NCBI GenBank assembly: GCA_965267425.1
Contig: OZ253959.1
Location: forward strand, 2,480,001-2,544,000
Origin: G965267425 sp965267425
GTDB lineage: Bacteria > Bacteroidota > Bacteroidia > Flavobacteriales_E > Vicingaceae
Reading direction: 5' to 3'
DNA length: 64,000 nt
In this document: positions 43,944 to 53,439 of the stretch, in pieces
Numbering within the stretch: the first letter of the stretch is position 1
Layout: every line of letters starts with the position of its first letter
Notes under the pieces: generated by a model
Databases searched by the model: none
What the model saw: only the letters and a program-made list of their open reading frames with translations
Told to the model about the DNA's origin: nothing
Translations under genes and position numbers: made by a program

Positions 43944-44816
43944 CTATTTCTTCAGCTCCAACATTCCTTCATTTCCAAAAGCAGTGTAAACGCCTTGCGT
44001 CAATTGATCAAGGTTATCATTGTATCCTTTAATTGGTTCACCCATTCCCATGTAATCCACTACAGTTCTGAATGGTCTGTCGCCAAATGATCTGTCGAGC
44101 AAATCTTTAATAGCTTCAGCGACTCTTTCAGGGCGTTGCATTGTATTTTCCTCCAGGGCCTTTCCAAATCCTTCAGCCATGGTATTGGGAACGTTCATAA
44201 ATTCACCATAACTTTCCACCTGACTTGAATCACTTGGTGTGATTAAGTTTTCCATAAATGCAGTTGGGAATCCTCCTGGTTCAATGATCAAAGATTCAAT
44301 GCCAAATGATGATAGTTCCGTTCGGTAGTTTTCTGCCATGGCCTCCAACGCCCATTTTGAAGCATTGTATGGGCCATAAAAAGGAAGTGTCATCCTTCCC
44401 AATAAACTGGAAACATAAATGACGGTACCTCTGCCTTGACCTCTCAAATGAGGAAGTACTGCACGCATCACACGCTGAACACCAAATACATTTACATTAA
44501 ACAATTTCTGCATGTCTTCAGGTGTGAAGTGCTCCTGCATACCAGCCACTCCCACTCCTGCATTGTTGATAACTACGTCCAATCCTCCCAACAGGTCAAT
44601 GGATTTCTCAACACCCGCTGAAACACTGGCATCGTTTGTCACATCCATCTCTACAATTTCAATACCTGCAGCTCTTAAAGCTTCTGAACTCTCTTGATTT
44701 TTTCCACCGGCAGAACGCATGGTTCCCACAACTTTGTGTCCGGCTTCAGCCAATGCAGTTGCGGTTAAAAAACCAAAACCACTGCTGGCTCCTGTAATTA
44801 GAATTTTGTTTTCCAT
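43944..44816 (-). CDS. SDR-family oxidoreductase
   Basis: 290 aa, classical short-chain dehydrogenase. ITGASSGFGFLTA at 6-18 (TGxxxGxG), NNAGVGVAG, catalytic serine in IYVSSLLGRM and YGPYNASKWALEA with the Tyr/Lys pair. The C-terminal IEPGGFPTAFM is normal for the class. Cofactor is probably NADP(H), since an arginine follows the second strand (GTMRSAGG). Substrate unknown. A 15-bp dyad lies 40 bp upstream. Confidence 0.9.
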   Translation of the reverse strand: MENKILITGASSGFGFLTATALAEAGHKVVGTMRSAGGKNQESSEALRAAGIEIVEMDVTNDASVSAGVEKSIDLLGGLDVVINNAGVGVAGMQEHFTPEDMQKLFNVNVFGVQRVMRAVLPHLRGQGRGTVIYVSSLLGRMTLPFYGPYNASKWALEAMAENYRTELSSFGIESLIIEPGGFPTAFMENLITPSDSSQVESYGEFMNVPNTMAEGFGKALEENTMQRPERVAEAIKDLLDRSFGDRPFRTVVDYMGMGEPIKGYNDNLDQLTQGVYTAFGNEGMLELKK

Positions 44817-44855
44817 TTCTATTTCTAAGAATTGTTTGGTTGAATGTCAATGTGA

Positions 44856-44870
44856 ACTTAACAGTTAAGT
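44856..44870 (-). promoter_or_regulatory. 15-bp palindrome upstream of the SDR gene
   Basis: ACTTAAC-A-GTTAAGT is a perfect 7-1-7 dyad, 39 bp before the start codon at 44816. It is in the right place for an operator of an HxlR- or TetR-type repressor, neither of which is encoded nearby. Confidence 0.5.
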
Positions 44871-45009
44871 ATGAATGAATTCTTGCCTAATTGTGTCGAA
44901 TCCATTTATTCACATTGAATTAATTACTTACATTTCAAGACGGGTATATGGAAAAAATCTTTCATAATTTGGCCAATCAATTTTAGTTAGTTGATTATCA
45001 GTATTTCAC

Positions 45010-45330
45010 ATGATAACGTTCACCACACCTCAAATTATATATCTCCTATTGGCCGCTGTATTATGGATGGCGGGATATCTCTTTATGGGAAAATACGTAC
45101 GTCCTAAATGGAAAATCCCGGGAAAATTTTTGTTTTACATGGTTGTATCTTTTGGACTGATTTATTACTTCCATGCCTATGCTTTAATTTTTATCATTTT
45201 ACACCCTTCATTAGGATTGTGGTTTCATATATCCGCCTGCAGAAAAAATGGCATCAACTGGAAAACCTGTGAGCCGAGGGATGAATTTCTGGAATTACAT
45301 GAAAAATGGGCCAGGGGTGACTATTCCTAA
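45010..45330 (+). CDS. Small membrane protein of unknown function
   Basis: 106 aa with three predicted helices (about 9-26, 37-55, 58-75), then a cytoplasmic tail with two cysteines (SACRKNG, KTCEPRDEF) and ELHEKWARGDYS. No family recognised. The final 4 bp overlap the convergent GNAT gene. Confidence 0.6.
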   Translation: MITFTTPQIIYLLLAAVLWMAGYLFMGKYVRPKWKIPGKFLFYMVVSFGLIYYFHAYALIFIILHPSLGLWFHISACRKNGINWKTCEPRDEFLELHEKWARGDYS

Positions 45331-45881
45331 CCATTGAAATCATTGGCGTTTATACGATAGTACAATGCCAAATCAATATGTCCACAAGGGCCATCTTTCC
45401 AATACTGCATTCCTAGTTTCTCAAGCACTTTAATTGAGGCAATATTCTCTCTAGCTACGCGACCTACAATTTCTTTTAGTCCAAGCGTTTGAAATCCGTG
45501 AAGAATGCACATTTTAGCCGATTCTGTGGCATATCCTTTGCCCCAATGTTTTTGAAAAAATCGGAATCCAATATCAACCAATCGCTCTTCATTTAATGAT
45601 AATCCACACCATCCTAGCCATTCACCAGAGGATTTTTCCAATACAACCCATCTACCCATGCCTGTATTTTCATAACTCTGGTAATTGATCAGAAAATCCT
45701 GCGCTTCTTCAACAGAAACAAATGCGTTGTCGCCCGTATATTTTATGACATCTTCGTCCGCATTTAGTTGATACATATACGAACCATCGTTAGGAGTGAA
45801 TTTCCTAAATGACAGACGCGGTGTATCATCAGGAACCATATCCACCGCCTCCTTAATCGGTATGTTTATTCGATTTGACAC
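45327..45881 (-). CDS. GNAT N-acetyltransferase, RimJ/RimL-like
   Basis: 184 aa. TPRLSFRKFTPNDGSYM opens the fold as in RimL-type enzymes. VDIGFRFFQKHWGKGYATES is the acetyl-CoA loop (Q-K-x-W-G-K-G), and GRVARENIASIKVLEKLGMQY is the final motif. Acts on the amino group of a protein N-terminus or small molecule; acceptor not predictable. Confidence 0.88.
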   Translation of the reverse strand: MSNRINIPIKEAVDMVPDDTPRLSFRKFTPNDGSYMYQLNADEDVIKYTGDNAFVSVEEAQDFLINYQSYENTGMGRWVVLEKSSGEWLGWCGLSLNEERLVDIGFRFFQKHWGKGYATESAKMCILHGFQTLGLKEIVGRVARENIASIKVLEKLGMQYWKDGPCGHIDLALYYRINANDFNG

Positions 45882-45953
45882 GATTGTTAAAATTGAGAAA
45901 TATTTATCAATTAGCTAACTTCACCATCTTTAAGGTTTCGAAATTTAAAGATC

Positions 45954-46694
45954 ATGTTTACGATTGGCGCTGCTCAAATTCAAGTCATCAATGGAGACAT
46001 TGCCAACAATATTCAAAAACATTTGGAGTGGATGGATGTTGCTAGAAAAAATGGAATTCAAGCATTGGTATTTCCTGAGATGTCATTGTCAGGATATGAC
46101 AGAGCACCGTCCGGAGACATGATATTTTCTGAAAATGATAGTCGACTGAATGACATTGCAGAGAAATGTATTGACTGGGGGATACAAGTCACCGTGAGCG
46201 CCCCAGTTCAAATTGGAGATGCCTATTACATATCATCCTTTCATCTTAACGAAAAAGGAGAAAAATTCCTTTATACCAAAACGTATTTGCACGGTGGCGA
46301 AGACGTATTTTTTACACATGGCCAGCATAATCCAACCGTTCAAATTGAACATCACAAAGCGGGATTTGCCATTTGTGCAGATGTGAGCCACCCCGAACAT
46401 GCCGAACGAGCTGGCAGTTCAAACATTGATTTGTATCTGGTCTCCGCATTTGTCACCGAATCCGGATTTCAAAAAGATGCTGATGCCCTATCCGGTTATG
46501 CTGAGAAACACCACTTTCTTTCTGTTTTTTCAAATTTTTGCGGTCAGTCGTTTGAATGGGTATCTGCAGGAAAATCGTCTATTTGGTCACCTTCCGGTGA
46601 ATTATTGGCGCAACTTCCACCTGATGAAGAAGGAATTGTTTTTGCTTATTTAGAAAATGAGTGGAAGGGCGATGTTATTCTCAACAATCAATAA
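45954..46694 (+). CDS. Carbon-nitrogen hydrolase (nitrilase superfamily)
   Basis: 246 aa. Catalytic triad in order: Glu in VFPEMSLSGYD, Lys in LYTKTYLHGGE, Cys in GFAICADVSHPEHA. The second glutamate region is weaker than in Nit2-type amidases. Hydrolyses a C-N bond in a small amide or nitrile; substrate unknown. Convergent with the DUF1697 gene, no gap. Confidence 0.87.
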   Translation: MFTIGAAQIQVINGDIANNIQKHLEWMDVARKNGIQALVFPEMSLSGYDRAPSGDMIFSENDSRLNDIAEKCIDWGIQVTVSAPVQIGDAYYISSFHLNEKGEKFLYTKTYLHGGEDVFFTHGQHNPTVQIEHHKAGFAICADVSHPEHAERAGSSNIDLYLVSAFVTESGFQKDADALSGYAEKHHFLSVFSNFCGQSFEWVSAGKSSIWSPSGELLAQLPPDEEGIVFAYLENEWKGDVILNNQ

Positions 46695-47246
46695 TTACTT
46701 TTCCAACAACATATTCTTTAATGTGTGCAACGTTCTGCCGTTACGTGTGGTAGCATGCATCTTTAATTTATTCTCAAATAAATTATTACTCAATTTTGAT
46801 TTAGCAGCACCCAAAGGAGAGTATAAATAGATAACCCCATCAACATGAATAAACTCTTCCGGGGCATAACTTTTCTCATGTAATCTTTGAAGAGCTTCTT
46901 CTGATGGTATACTTGCCAAAATCGTGTAATAAGACTTTTCAATCTTTTCCGGATCAGAGAACGGATTGTTGGCCAATACACTGTTTAATTTTTCTTGAGA
47001 AAGTACAATTACCGGAACGTCGAAACCAAAATCATTCAAGATGATATCATGAATTTGTTGCTCCATTTCAGCGTATTCCGAAAGGCTTGAACTGAATACA
47101 ATGTTTCCACTTTGAATATACGTTTCAACATCGTTCAAACCACCTTTGGTCAGGCTTTCCCTGAGATCTGCCATCTTGATTTTTTTCTGGCCACTAACGT
47201 TTATTCCCCTTAGCAGGGCAACGTACTTATCACCAGATACCGACAT
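46695..47246 (-). CDS. DUF1697 family protein
   Basis: 183 aa. The N-terminal YVALLRGINVSGQKKIKMADL and YIQSGNIVFSS are the signature of DUF1697, a ferredoxin-like fold seen in many bacteria with no established function. The C-terminal basic segment (KLSNNLFENKLKMHATTRNG) is also typical. Confidence 0.88.
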   Translation of the reverse strand: MSVSGDKYVALLRGINVSGQKKIKMADLRESLTKGGLNDVETYIQSGNIVFSSSLSEYAEMEQQIHDIILNDFGFDVPVIVLSQEKLNSVLANNPFSDPEKIEKSYYTILASIPSEEALQRLHEKSYAPEEFIHVDGVIYLYSPLGAAKSKLSNNLFENKLKMHATTRNGRTLHTLKNMLLEK

Positions 47247-47260
47247 GTTTACCTGATTGT

Positions 47261-47644
47261 TTATTCAGAAAGTTCGATCATTTCAAAGTCCAGTTTCAAC
47301 ATGGACATGTAGTCTTCTCCAGCTTCCAGCATACTCCCATCACCTTCATCGTAACACCATTCAACTTTCACATTACTTTTCCCGTCAACTTGCAATTTTT
47401 CAAGCAATCGAAACGTTTTCATAATCATTTTAGATGAACTGGAATTAAAATATTCCATAGCAAAGCGGGCGCGTGTTTCAGGCTGTGGATGGTCAAAATA
47501 TTCTTCCAAAGCATCAATGACAGGTCTATAGTAACGCGCTGGATTTTCAAGGTTCGATCTACCCTCAATATTCAAATATCCTCGATCAACATCAAACTGA
47601 ATGGTTGGATTTTTTTTATCACCCTGAATATTTACGGAACTCAT
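47261..47644 (-). CDS. SiaC-family regulatory phosphoprotein (DUF1987)
   Basis: 127 aa. GRSNLENPARYYRPVIDALEEYF (about 28-50) and FAMEYFNSSSSKMIMKTFRLL are the DUF1987/SiaC core; the threonine or serine phosphorylated in Pseudomonas SiaC lies in the equivalent SSSS segment. In Pseudomonas SiaC works with a SiaA phosphatase and SiaB kinase to control a diguanylate cyclase. Neither partner is in this window. Follows the DUF1697 gene by 14 bp on the same strand. Confidence 0.85.
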   Translation of the reverse strand: MSSVNIQGDKKNPTIQFDVDRGYLNIEGRSNLENPARYYRPVIDALEEYFDHPQPETRARFAMEYFNSSSSKMIMKTFRLLEKLQVDGKSNVKVEWCYDEGDGSMLEAGEDYMSMLKLDFEMIELSE

Positions 47645-47726
47645 AAAAATTTAAATATAAGATGAAAATACAATTATTATTTTATGTAACCAATCGCCAA
47701 TCAATTCTTTAATTACAATCATAATT

Positions 47727-50327
47727 CTACCCTCCAACCAGACGCTTTATTTCATTTAACTTAAGCAAAGCTTCCACAGGTGTAAGATTGTCTACATCTA
47801 ATTTTATTAATTCGTCCTTTATTTGTTCAAGTACCGGATCATCCAATTGAATAAAGCTCAATTGGAAGCCATCTTCATCTTTCGTTTTCTCAGAAGGAGA
47901 CGCGCTTACGTGCGAATCTTCCAATTCTTTTAGCATTAGATTGGCACGTTGAATCAACTTCGCAGGCATTCCGGCCATTTTAGCCACATGAATACCAAAG
48001 CTGTGTTCCGTGCCACCCGGTAACAGTTTTCTTAGAAAAATAACCTTATTGTCAATTTCACGAATCGAAACGTGGAAATTCTTAATTCGCGAAAAAGACG
48101 AGGCCATGTCATTTAATTCGTGGTAGTGCGTAGCAAACAGAGTCTTTGCTTTTACTTTGGGATGTTCATGTATATATTCTGCAATGGCCCAGGCGATGGA
48201 AATACCGTCATAAGTGCTGGTCCCTCTTCCAATTTCATCCAACAAGATGAGACTCCTGTCAGAAATATTGTTCAGAATGCTGGCGGTTTCATTCATCTCT
48301 ACCATAAAGGTTGATTCACCCATAGATATGTTATCTGATGCACCAACACGCGTAAATATTCTATCCACAACTCCAATTTCAGCATGTTTTGCCGGCACAT
48401 AACAACCAATTTGAGCCATGATGACAATTAAGGCTGTTTGTCTGAGTACTGCTGATTTACCAGACATATTGGGCCCTGTAATCATTAAAATTTGCTGACT
48501 TTCATTGAGCAAAACATCATTTGAAATGTATTCCTCACCTGGAGGTAATTCCCTTTCAATCACCGGATGTCTTCCTTCTTTAATTTGTAATGTCTTTTGG
48601 TCAGAAACTTTGGGTCTAGTGTAATTGTACTTGGCAGCAATTCTCGCAAACGAACCCATGATATCCAATTCGGCGAGCAACTTTGCATTTTGTTGAAGTG
48701 GAACAATATAGTCAGCAACGAAAATGATCAACTCATCAAACAGTTGTTTTTCCAACTGCAGAATTTTCTCTTCAGCACCTAGAATTTTCGATTCATACTC
48801 TTTGAGTTCTTCGGTGATATACCTTTCTGCATTCACTAAGGTTTGTTTCCTAATCCAGTCTTCCGGAACCTTGGATTTATGTGTATTTCGAACTTCTATG
48901 TAATAACCAAATACATTGTTATAGCCAATTTTAATGGAAGGAATACCCGTTCGCTCTGTCTCTCTTTGTTGAATAGAATCAAGGAATGCTTTTCCTTGAT
49001 CTTTTATACTTCTCAACTCATCAAGTTCCTTATGACAACCATTGGCAATAACGTTTCCTTTTCCGATAGCTGCTGCTGGCTCTTCATCCATTTTAGAAGA
49101 TATTTGCGTCTTGACTTTAGGTAATGCGTCAAGATTCTTGGCAAGGCTCATAAGCGGCTTAAGATTACTCTGATTGAGTAATTGAACTATCTCGAGAATG
49201 GAATCCAGGGCTTTCGACAAATGAACCATTTCACGAGGTGAAATTCTTGCTGTGGCCACTTTAGAAGCCATTCTTTCCAAATCCTTTATCTCAAACAAAT
49301 GATCTTTAATGCTCTCGTTTAATTCTGTTTGTGAAATAAAAGAACTGGTCAGTTCCAATCGATGATTTATGTCCTTGTGATCCTTTAAAGGAAATGCCAC
49401 CCATCGCTTTAGTAATCTACCTCCCATTGGAGTCTGTGTATTGTCAATGATATCAACAAGCGATTTCCCGGAGTGATTGATAGTGTTAAGCAATTCCAGG
49501 TTTCGAATGGTGAAGGAATCCAGCCACACGTAATTTTCAGATTCAATCCTGGAAATACTGGAGATGTGCGAAAGTCGATGATGTTGGGTTTCTGACAAAT
49601 AATGCATCACTGCACCTGCAGCCACTATCGACAAAGGTTTGTTGTCTAATCCAAATCCCTTCAAGGAATTGGTTTCAAAATGTTTGCTCAATAGCTCCTT
49701 GCCGAAATCCAATCCAAATACCCAGTCGTCAAGTGCAAACGTGTAAAATGAATCTTCAAATACCTCACGAATTTGACGCGTATTTTTTTTGTCAAAGACC
49801 AATTCACTTGGTTGAAAGCCGTGAATAATTTTTTTGACGTAATCCAACGAACCTTCCGCTACAAAAAATTCTCCGGTAGATATATCTATAAATCCTGCAC
49901 CTGCTTTCGTACCTTCAATATGTATACTGGCCAGAAAGTTATTTTTTTTCTGTTCCAGCACCTGATCATTGTATGTGACTCCAGGTGTCACCAATTCAGT
50001 GACTCCCCTTTTTACAATTTTTTTGGTGAGTTTGGGATCCTCTAACTGATCGCAAATGGCCACTCTTCTACCTGAGCGAACTAATTTTGGAAGATATGTG
50101 TTAAGGGAATGATGGGGAAAGCCTGCTAATTCTACCTGTCCTGCTGAACCATTATGTCTTTTGGTCAATACAATGCCCAGCACATCTGAAGCATCTATGG
50201 CATCTTGTCCAAATGTCTCATAAAAATCACCCACACGAAATAATAACAATGCATCAGGATGTTTTGCCTTGATACTGTTATACTGCTTCATCAAAGGTGT
50301 TTCAGCACTTTTGCTTTTCTTTGCCAC
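47727..50327 (-). CDS. mutS: DNA mismatch repair protein MutS
   Basis: 866 aa, full length. Starts at GTG 50327. Domain I carries MKQYNSIKAKHPDALLLFRVGDFYETF with the mismatch-reading FYETF motif. Domains II-IV follow, then the ATPase with Walker A GPNMSGKSA, signature STFMVEM and Walker B LILLDEIGRGTSTYDG. The C-terminus has the helix-turn-helix dimer interface (GTEHSFGIHVAKMAGMP). Divergent from the SpoU methyltransferase gene. Confidence 0.97.
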   Translation of the reverse strand: MAKKSKSAETPLMKQYNSIKAKHPDALLLFRVGDFYETFGQDAIDASDVLGIVLTKRHNGSAGQVELAGFPHHSLNTYLPKLVRSGRRVAICDQLEDPKLTKKIVKRGVTELVTPGVTYNDQVLEQKKNNFLASIHIEGTKAGAGFIDISTGEFFVAEGSLDYVKKIIHGFQPSELVFDKKNTRQIREVFEDSFYTFALDDWVFGLDFGKELLSKHFETNSLKGFGLDNKPLSIVAAGAVMHYLSETQHHRLSHISSISRIESENYVWLDSFTIRNLELLNTINHSGKSLVDIIDNTQTPMGGRLLKRWVAFPLKDHKDINHRLELTSSFISQTELNESIKDHLFEIKDLERMASKVATARISPREMVHLSKALDSILEIVQLLNQSNLKPLMSLAKNLDALPKVKTQISSKMDEEPAAAIGKGNVIANGCHKELDELRSIKDQGKAFLDSIQQRETERTGIPSIKIGYNNVFGYYIEVRNTHKSKVPEDWIRKQTLVNAERYITEELKEYESKILGAEEKILQLEKQLFDELIIFVADYIVPLQQNAKLLAELDIMGSFARIAAKYNYTRPKVSDQKTLQIKEGRHPVIERELPPGEEYISNDVLLNESQQILMITGPNMSGKSAVLRQTALIVIMAQIGCYVPAKHAEIGVVDRIFTRVGASDNISMGESTFMVEMNETASILNNISDRSLILLDEIGRGTSTYDGISIAWAIAEYIHEHPKVKAKTLFATHYHELNDMASSFSRIKNFHVSIREIDNKVIFLRKLLPGGTEHSFGIHVAKMAGMPAKLIQRANLMLKELEDSHVSASPSEKTKDEDGFQLSFIQLDDPVLEQIKDELIKLDVDNLTPVEALLKLNEIKRLVGG

Positions 50328-50420
50328 TGCAGGTAGTTGAGGAAAAATTTGAATTAGGATCGAATATCCAAATTTTTACGCTTTTGACTACGAGGTAGTA
50401 TTATTCATTTATGAATAGTT

Positions 50421-50972
50421 ATGAACAGAAACACACAGCAATTTCGCAAGTTAAAAGTTGATGAATTAAATCGATTGTCCGTGGATGAATTCAAGGCGCA
50501 ATCCAAAGTTCCTATTTCATTGATGTTGGACAATATCCGAAGTTTACATAATATCGGTTCCCTGTTCAGAACAGCTGATGCCTTTAAGCTATCACATTTA
50601 TACTTGTGTGGATTTACAGCCACCCCACCTCACCGGGAAATCAGAAAAACTGCCTTGGGTGCAACGGAATCTGTTTCATGGTCTTACCACAAGGATATTC
50701 TTAGTTGTATAGATGAAATCAAAAATGAACGTGAATCAAATTTCATTGCTGTGGAGCAAACTGAAAATAGTGTTATGCTTCAAGATTTTAAAGTTGATTT
50801 AACATCAGAAACTGTGCTCATTTTTGGCAATGAAGTGGATGGTGTACAACAAGATGTAATCCATTGTTGTGATACGGTGGTAGAAATTCCTCAATTTGGC
50901 ACGAAACACTCTTTAAATATTTCCGTTTCTGCTGGAATTGTTATTTGGGATTTGTTCAAACAATACCCATAA
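50421..50972 (+). CDS. SpoU/TrmH-family (SPOUT) RNA 2'-O-methyltransferase
   Basis: 183 aa. Motif 1 IRSLHNIGSLFRTADAF, motif 2 LIFGNEVDGVQQDVIHCCD and motif 3 VEIPQFGTKHSLNISVSAGI form the knotted AdoMet site; the arginine in motif 1 is conserved. Targets a tRNA or rRNA ribose; which position cannot be told. Adjacent to mutS but on the other strand. Confidence 0.92.
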   Translation: MNRNTQQFRKLKVDELNRLSVDEFKAQSKVPISLMLDNIRSLHNIGSLFRTADAFKLSHLYLCGFTATPPHREIRKTALGATESVSWSYHKDILSCIDEIKNERESNFIAVEQTENSVMLQDFKVDLTSETVLIFGNEVDGVQQDVIHCCDTVVEIPQFGTKHSLNISVSAGIVIWDLFKQYP

Positions 50973-51005
50973 AAAAAGCCCCTGTTTTCACAGAGGCTTT
51001 CTTCT
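50971..51005. terminator. Bidirectional terminator
   Basis: AAAGCC-C-CTGT (975-985 of this kilobase) pairs with ACAG-A-GGCTTT (50990-51000), flanked by A and T runs, between convergent genes. Confidence 0.85.
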
Positions 51006-51020
51006 TAACTTTTATTCAGA

Positions 51021-52751
51021 TTAGTTAACTGCAGCTTGAAATTCAGCATCGTTTTCGTAATCTCTGAATTCGATATCGTCTTTAGCTTTCGCTTTGTAAG
51101 AAGCATCTTTTCCAGTAGCAGCTTTCAAATTGCTAATCATTGAATCTTTGTTTTTGTTTCTTGCATTCACAATGGCCTTCAAATAAGAAGCATGTGCGGC
51201 ATCCTTGTCTTCAATTTCATTGATCATTGCAGCAGCTCCATCAGGATCTCCTGATAACAATTTGCTCAACGCAGCATTGAAACTTTTTGTTGATTGATAA
51301 TATTGATTTGACTTATCGTAATCTCCTTTTTTCACGTAAATCATTCCAAGGTTTTGGCTCACTTCGTTTCCTGCACCTTCAGCAGACTCAAAGTATTCAA
51401 TTGCCTTGTCAAGATTCCCGTTAATTCTTTCAATCACACCTAAGTTATTATTGATAACCGCGCTGTTTACATTCAATGTAGCAGCCTTATCAAATTCAGC
51501 TTTCGCTTCGTTCACTTTATTCTGCATCACATAAATGTATCCAACATTGTTAGGCCCTCTCCAATCTTCAGGATATACTTTAGAACAAGATTGGTAAATC
51601 GTTAATTTCTTATTGATATCATCAGTAAGCGTAGCAGCATATAACAATTCTTCTACTTTCAATGAATCAGGAGCAGAATCAGCCAAAGAAGCAATTTCTT
51701 CATCTGTCTTACTTTTTTCCTCAGCATTGATTGTTATTTGAGAACGACGAAGTGTAGGAAGAATCTTTTCTGCAACCTCAACATAAGTAGCAGCCAAATT
51801 TTTGATTTCTTCTTCTCTCTTCATTGGCTCATTGTACATTTCAAGAACTCGAAGAATCAAGTTTTTGTCTTTGATATCAGAAGCTTCCATTGCCTTTTTG
51901 AATCCAGCCCAGTCTTCACCTTTTCCATTTTTCCCATAGAAAGAATCATCTTGTCCAGCTGGTGCTTTGGCACGCTTCAACATATTCTTCATGGCTTTAG
52001 CAGCAGATTCTGCACGCTCGTTAGCCAAATTTTCATTCAATGTGATTTCACCATCCGGAGAAGCATATGCTTCCAATTGAACACTTTTGAATGTGTATTC
52101 CTCAGCAACTCCATTTTCAATCCAAGCCTTCATTGCTTTCATGTCTTCATCTCTCAATTCTCCAGGTCTTACTTGAGAACGATTGATCAAATAATGAATT
52201 TCAGCATAGTTTGATACAGGAACTACCTTTTGGAAATTATCTTTTCCCAACATAGGTTTATCATCTTCCTGCAACAACAATGGATTCACATTGGTACCAT
52301 CCGCAATTTTGACTCCGTCAAATGCTTTGGTAGCTGTTTTGTATTTTCCAGTTGCTTCAAGTTCAAGAACAGCTCTTTCCATTCCAGCTTCATAAGGAAC
52401 CTGTGCATTGTATTTAAAACTACCTCCTTGCTCGTAGTTAATTTTTTGACCTTCTACTTCAGAAAGCTCACCAGCAAGTGTTAATGTCTCAAACTTGGTT
52501 TCTTTTCCTCCATACTTCAATACTGGAACGACGTCCACAGCAACCTTTTTATGGAAAAAACGAGTTGGAAAACTTCCATTAATTTCAATACTCACACTAT
52601 CCGCATGCATTTCCATTGGATTAGGAGTAACAGTGTAATTTACCTCGCTCGCCCTCTTAGACATCTTACCCAGGGGATTACACGCGGTCATAATCATCGA
52701 GGCAACCAAAATTGCCGGAAGAGATTTGCTGCTTAATCGCATCATCGTCAT
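51021..52751 (-). CDS. Outer-membrane lipoprotein with OmpA-like and TPR domains
   Basis: 576 aa. Lipoprotein signal ending SMIMTAC, then a beta-sandwich region (about 35-170) and an OmpA-like peptidoglycan-binding-type segment (about 185-300, VQLEAYASPDGEITLNENLANERAESAAKAM). TPR repeats fill the C-terminal half (NNVGYIYVMQNKVNEAKAEF, NNNLGVIERINGNLDKAIEYF, NLGMIYVKKGDYDKSNQYY). Start could be 52751, 52745 or 52742. Rich in Lys/Glu/Ala and strongly biased in codons, suggesting high expression. Likely links outer membrane and cell wall. Confidence 0.8.
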   Translation of the reverse strand: MTMMRLSSKSLPAILVASMIMTACNPLGKMSKRASEVNYTVTPNPMEMHADSVSIEINGSFPTRFFHKKVAVDVVPVLKYGGKETKFETLTLAGELSEVEGQKINYEQGGSFKYNAQVPYEAGMERAVLELEATGKYKTATKAFDGVKIADGTNVNPLLLQEDDKPMLGKDNFQKVVPVSNYAEIHYLINRSQVRPGELRDEDMKAMKAWIENGVAEEYTFKSVQLEAYASPDGEITLNENLANERAESAAKAMKNMLKRAKAPAGQDDSFYGKNGKGEDWAGFKKAMEASDIKDKNLILRVLEMYNEPMKREEEIKNLAATYVEVAEKILPTLRRSQITINAEEKSKTDEEIASLADSAPDSLKVEELLYAATLTDDINKKLTIYQSCSKVYPEDWRGPNNVGYIYVMQNKVNEAKAEFDKAATLNVNSAVINNNLGVIERINGNLDKAIEYFESAEGAGNEVSQNLGMIYVKKGDYDKSNQYYQSTKSFNAALSKLLSGDPDGAAAMINEIEDKDAAHASYLKAIVNARNKNKDSMISNLKAATGKDASYKAKAKDDIEFRDYENDAEFQAAVN

Positions 52752-52840
52752 TATTATTACGTTTGGATTCTAAAATTTACTTGCAATATTAAAGTTTTTG
52801 GTAAACAAAAACAATTTGAAGGGCAAAAATGACCAATGTT

Positions 52841-53335
52841 TTAGACCGATTTCCATAACTTCACCACAAGTGCATCAGAAACATCGTTGATCAACACTTC
52901 CAGGTCTTTCTTTAAAACAGGATGTATGAATTCCGGCATTACTTCTTGTAAAGGCTTTAAAACAAACAATCGTTCGTGCATTTTCGGATGCGGTAAAGAC
53001 AACTTCGCTGATTGACGCACAACCCCTTCATAATGCAACAGATCAATGTCTATAGTCCTTGATTCATAGTGATTAGCACCTCTTACCCTTCCTAATTTAT
53101 GTTCAATTTGGAGACAACCATCCAACAATTCATCAGGAATTTTTGGTGTGTGTAACAAAACCACCTGATTTAAAAATAATTCGGTACCGGAACTCATGTC
53201 CATCGGTTCCGTTTCAAAAACAGAAGACTGCCCAATAATTTCTCCTAATGAATTATCAATCAACTGGATTGCGCTATGTAAATAGTCAATCCTAGGTTCA
53301 ATATTGCTACCCAATCCTACTAATACCTTATTCAT
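52841..53335 (-). CDS. folK: 2-amino-4-hydroxy-6-hydroxymethyldihydropteridine pyrophosphokinase
   Basis: 164 aa from ATG 53335. VLVGLGSNIEPR at the N-terminus, ETEPMDMSSGTELFLNQVV, the HPPK signature NHYESRTIDIDLL (magnesium aspartates) and LPHPKMHERLFVLKPL. Catalyses pyrophosphate transfer from ATP in folate synthesis. Divergent from sppA. In-frame ATGs upstream (to 53350) are possible starts. Confidence 0.95.
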   Translation of the reverse strand: MNKVLVGLGSNIEPRIDYLHSAIQLIDNSLGEIIGQSSVFETEPMDMSSGTELFLNQVVLLHTPKIPDELLDGCLQIEHKLGRVRGANHYESRTIDIDLLHYEGVVRQSAKLSLPHPKMHERLFVLKPLQEVMPEFIHPVLKKDLEVLINDVSDALVVKLWKSV

Positions 53336-53399
53336 TTCTCCATTCATCACGACTTTTGGCCTTTGGTGTATCTCCTATAATGTATGAGCTGAATTCATC

Positions 53400-53407
53400 T
53401 ACCTTTG
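53400..53407 (+). promoter_or_regulatory. Possible -7 box of sppA
   Basis: TACCTTTG matches TAnnTTTG, 32 bp before the chosen sppA ATG at 53440. No TTTG stands at the expected distance upstream. Confidence 0.4.
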
Positions 53408-53439
53408 CAAAAGTAACTACAACTATCAAAATCAATTCA

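Noticed and set aside
51738..52214. 158-codon plus-strand frame antisense to the OmpA/TPR lipoprotein gene
   Set aside because: Its Phe/Ser/Ile-rich product mirrors the Lys/Glu-rich real gene; there is no start signal or known fold.
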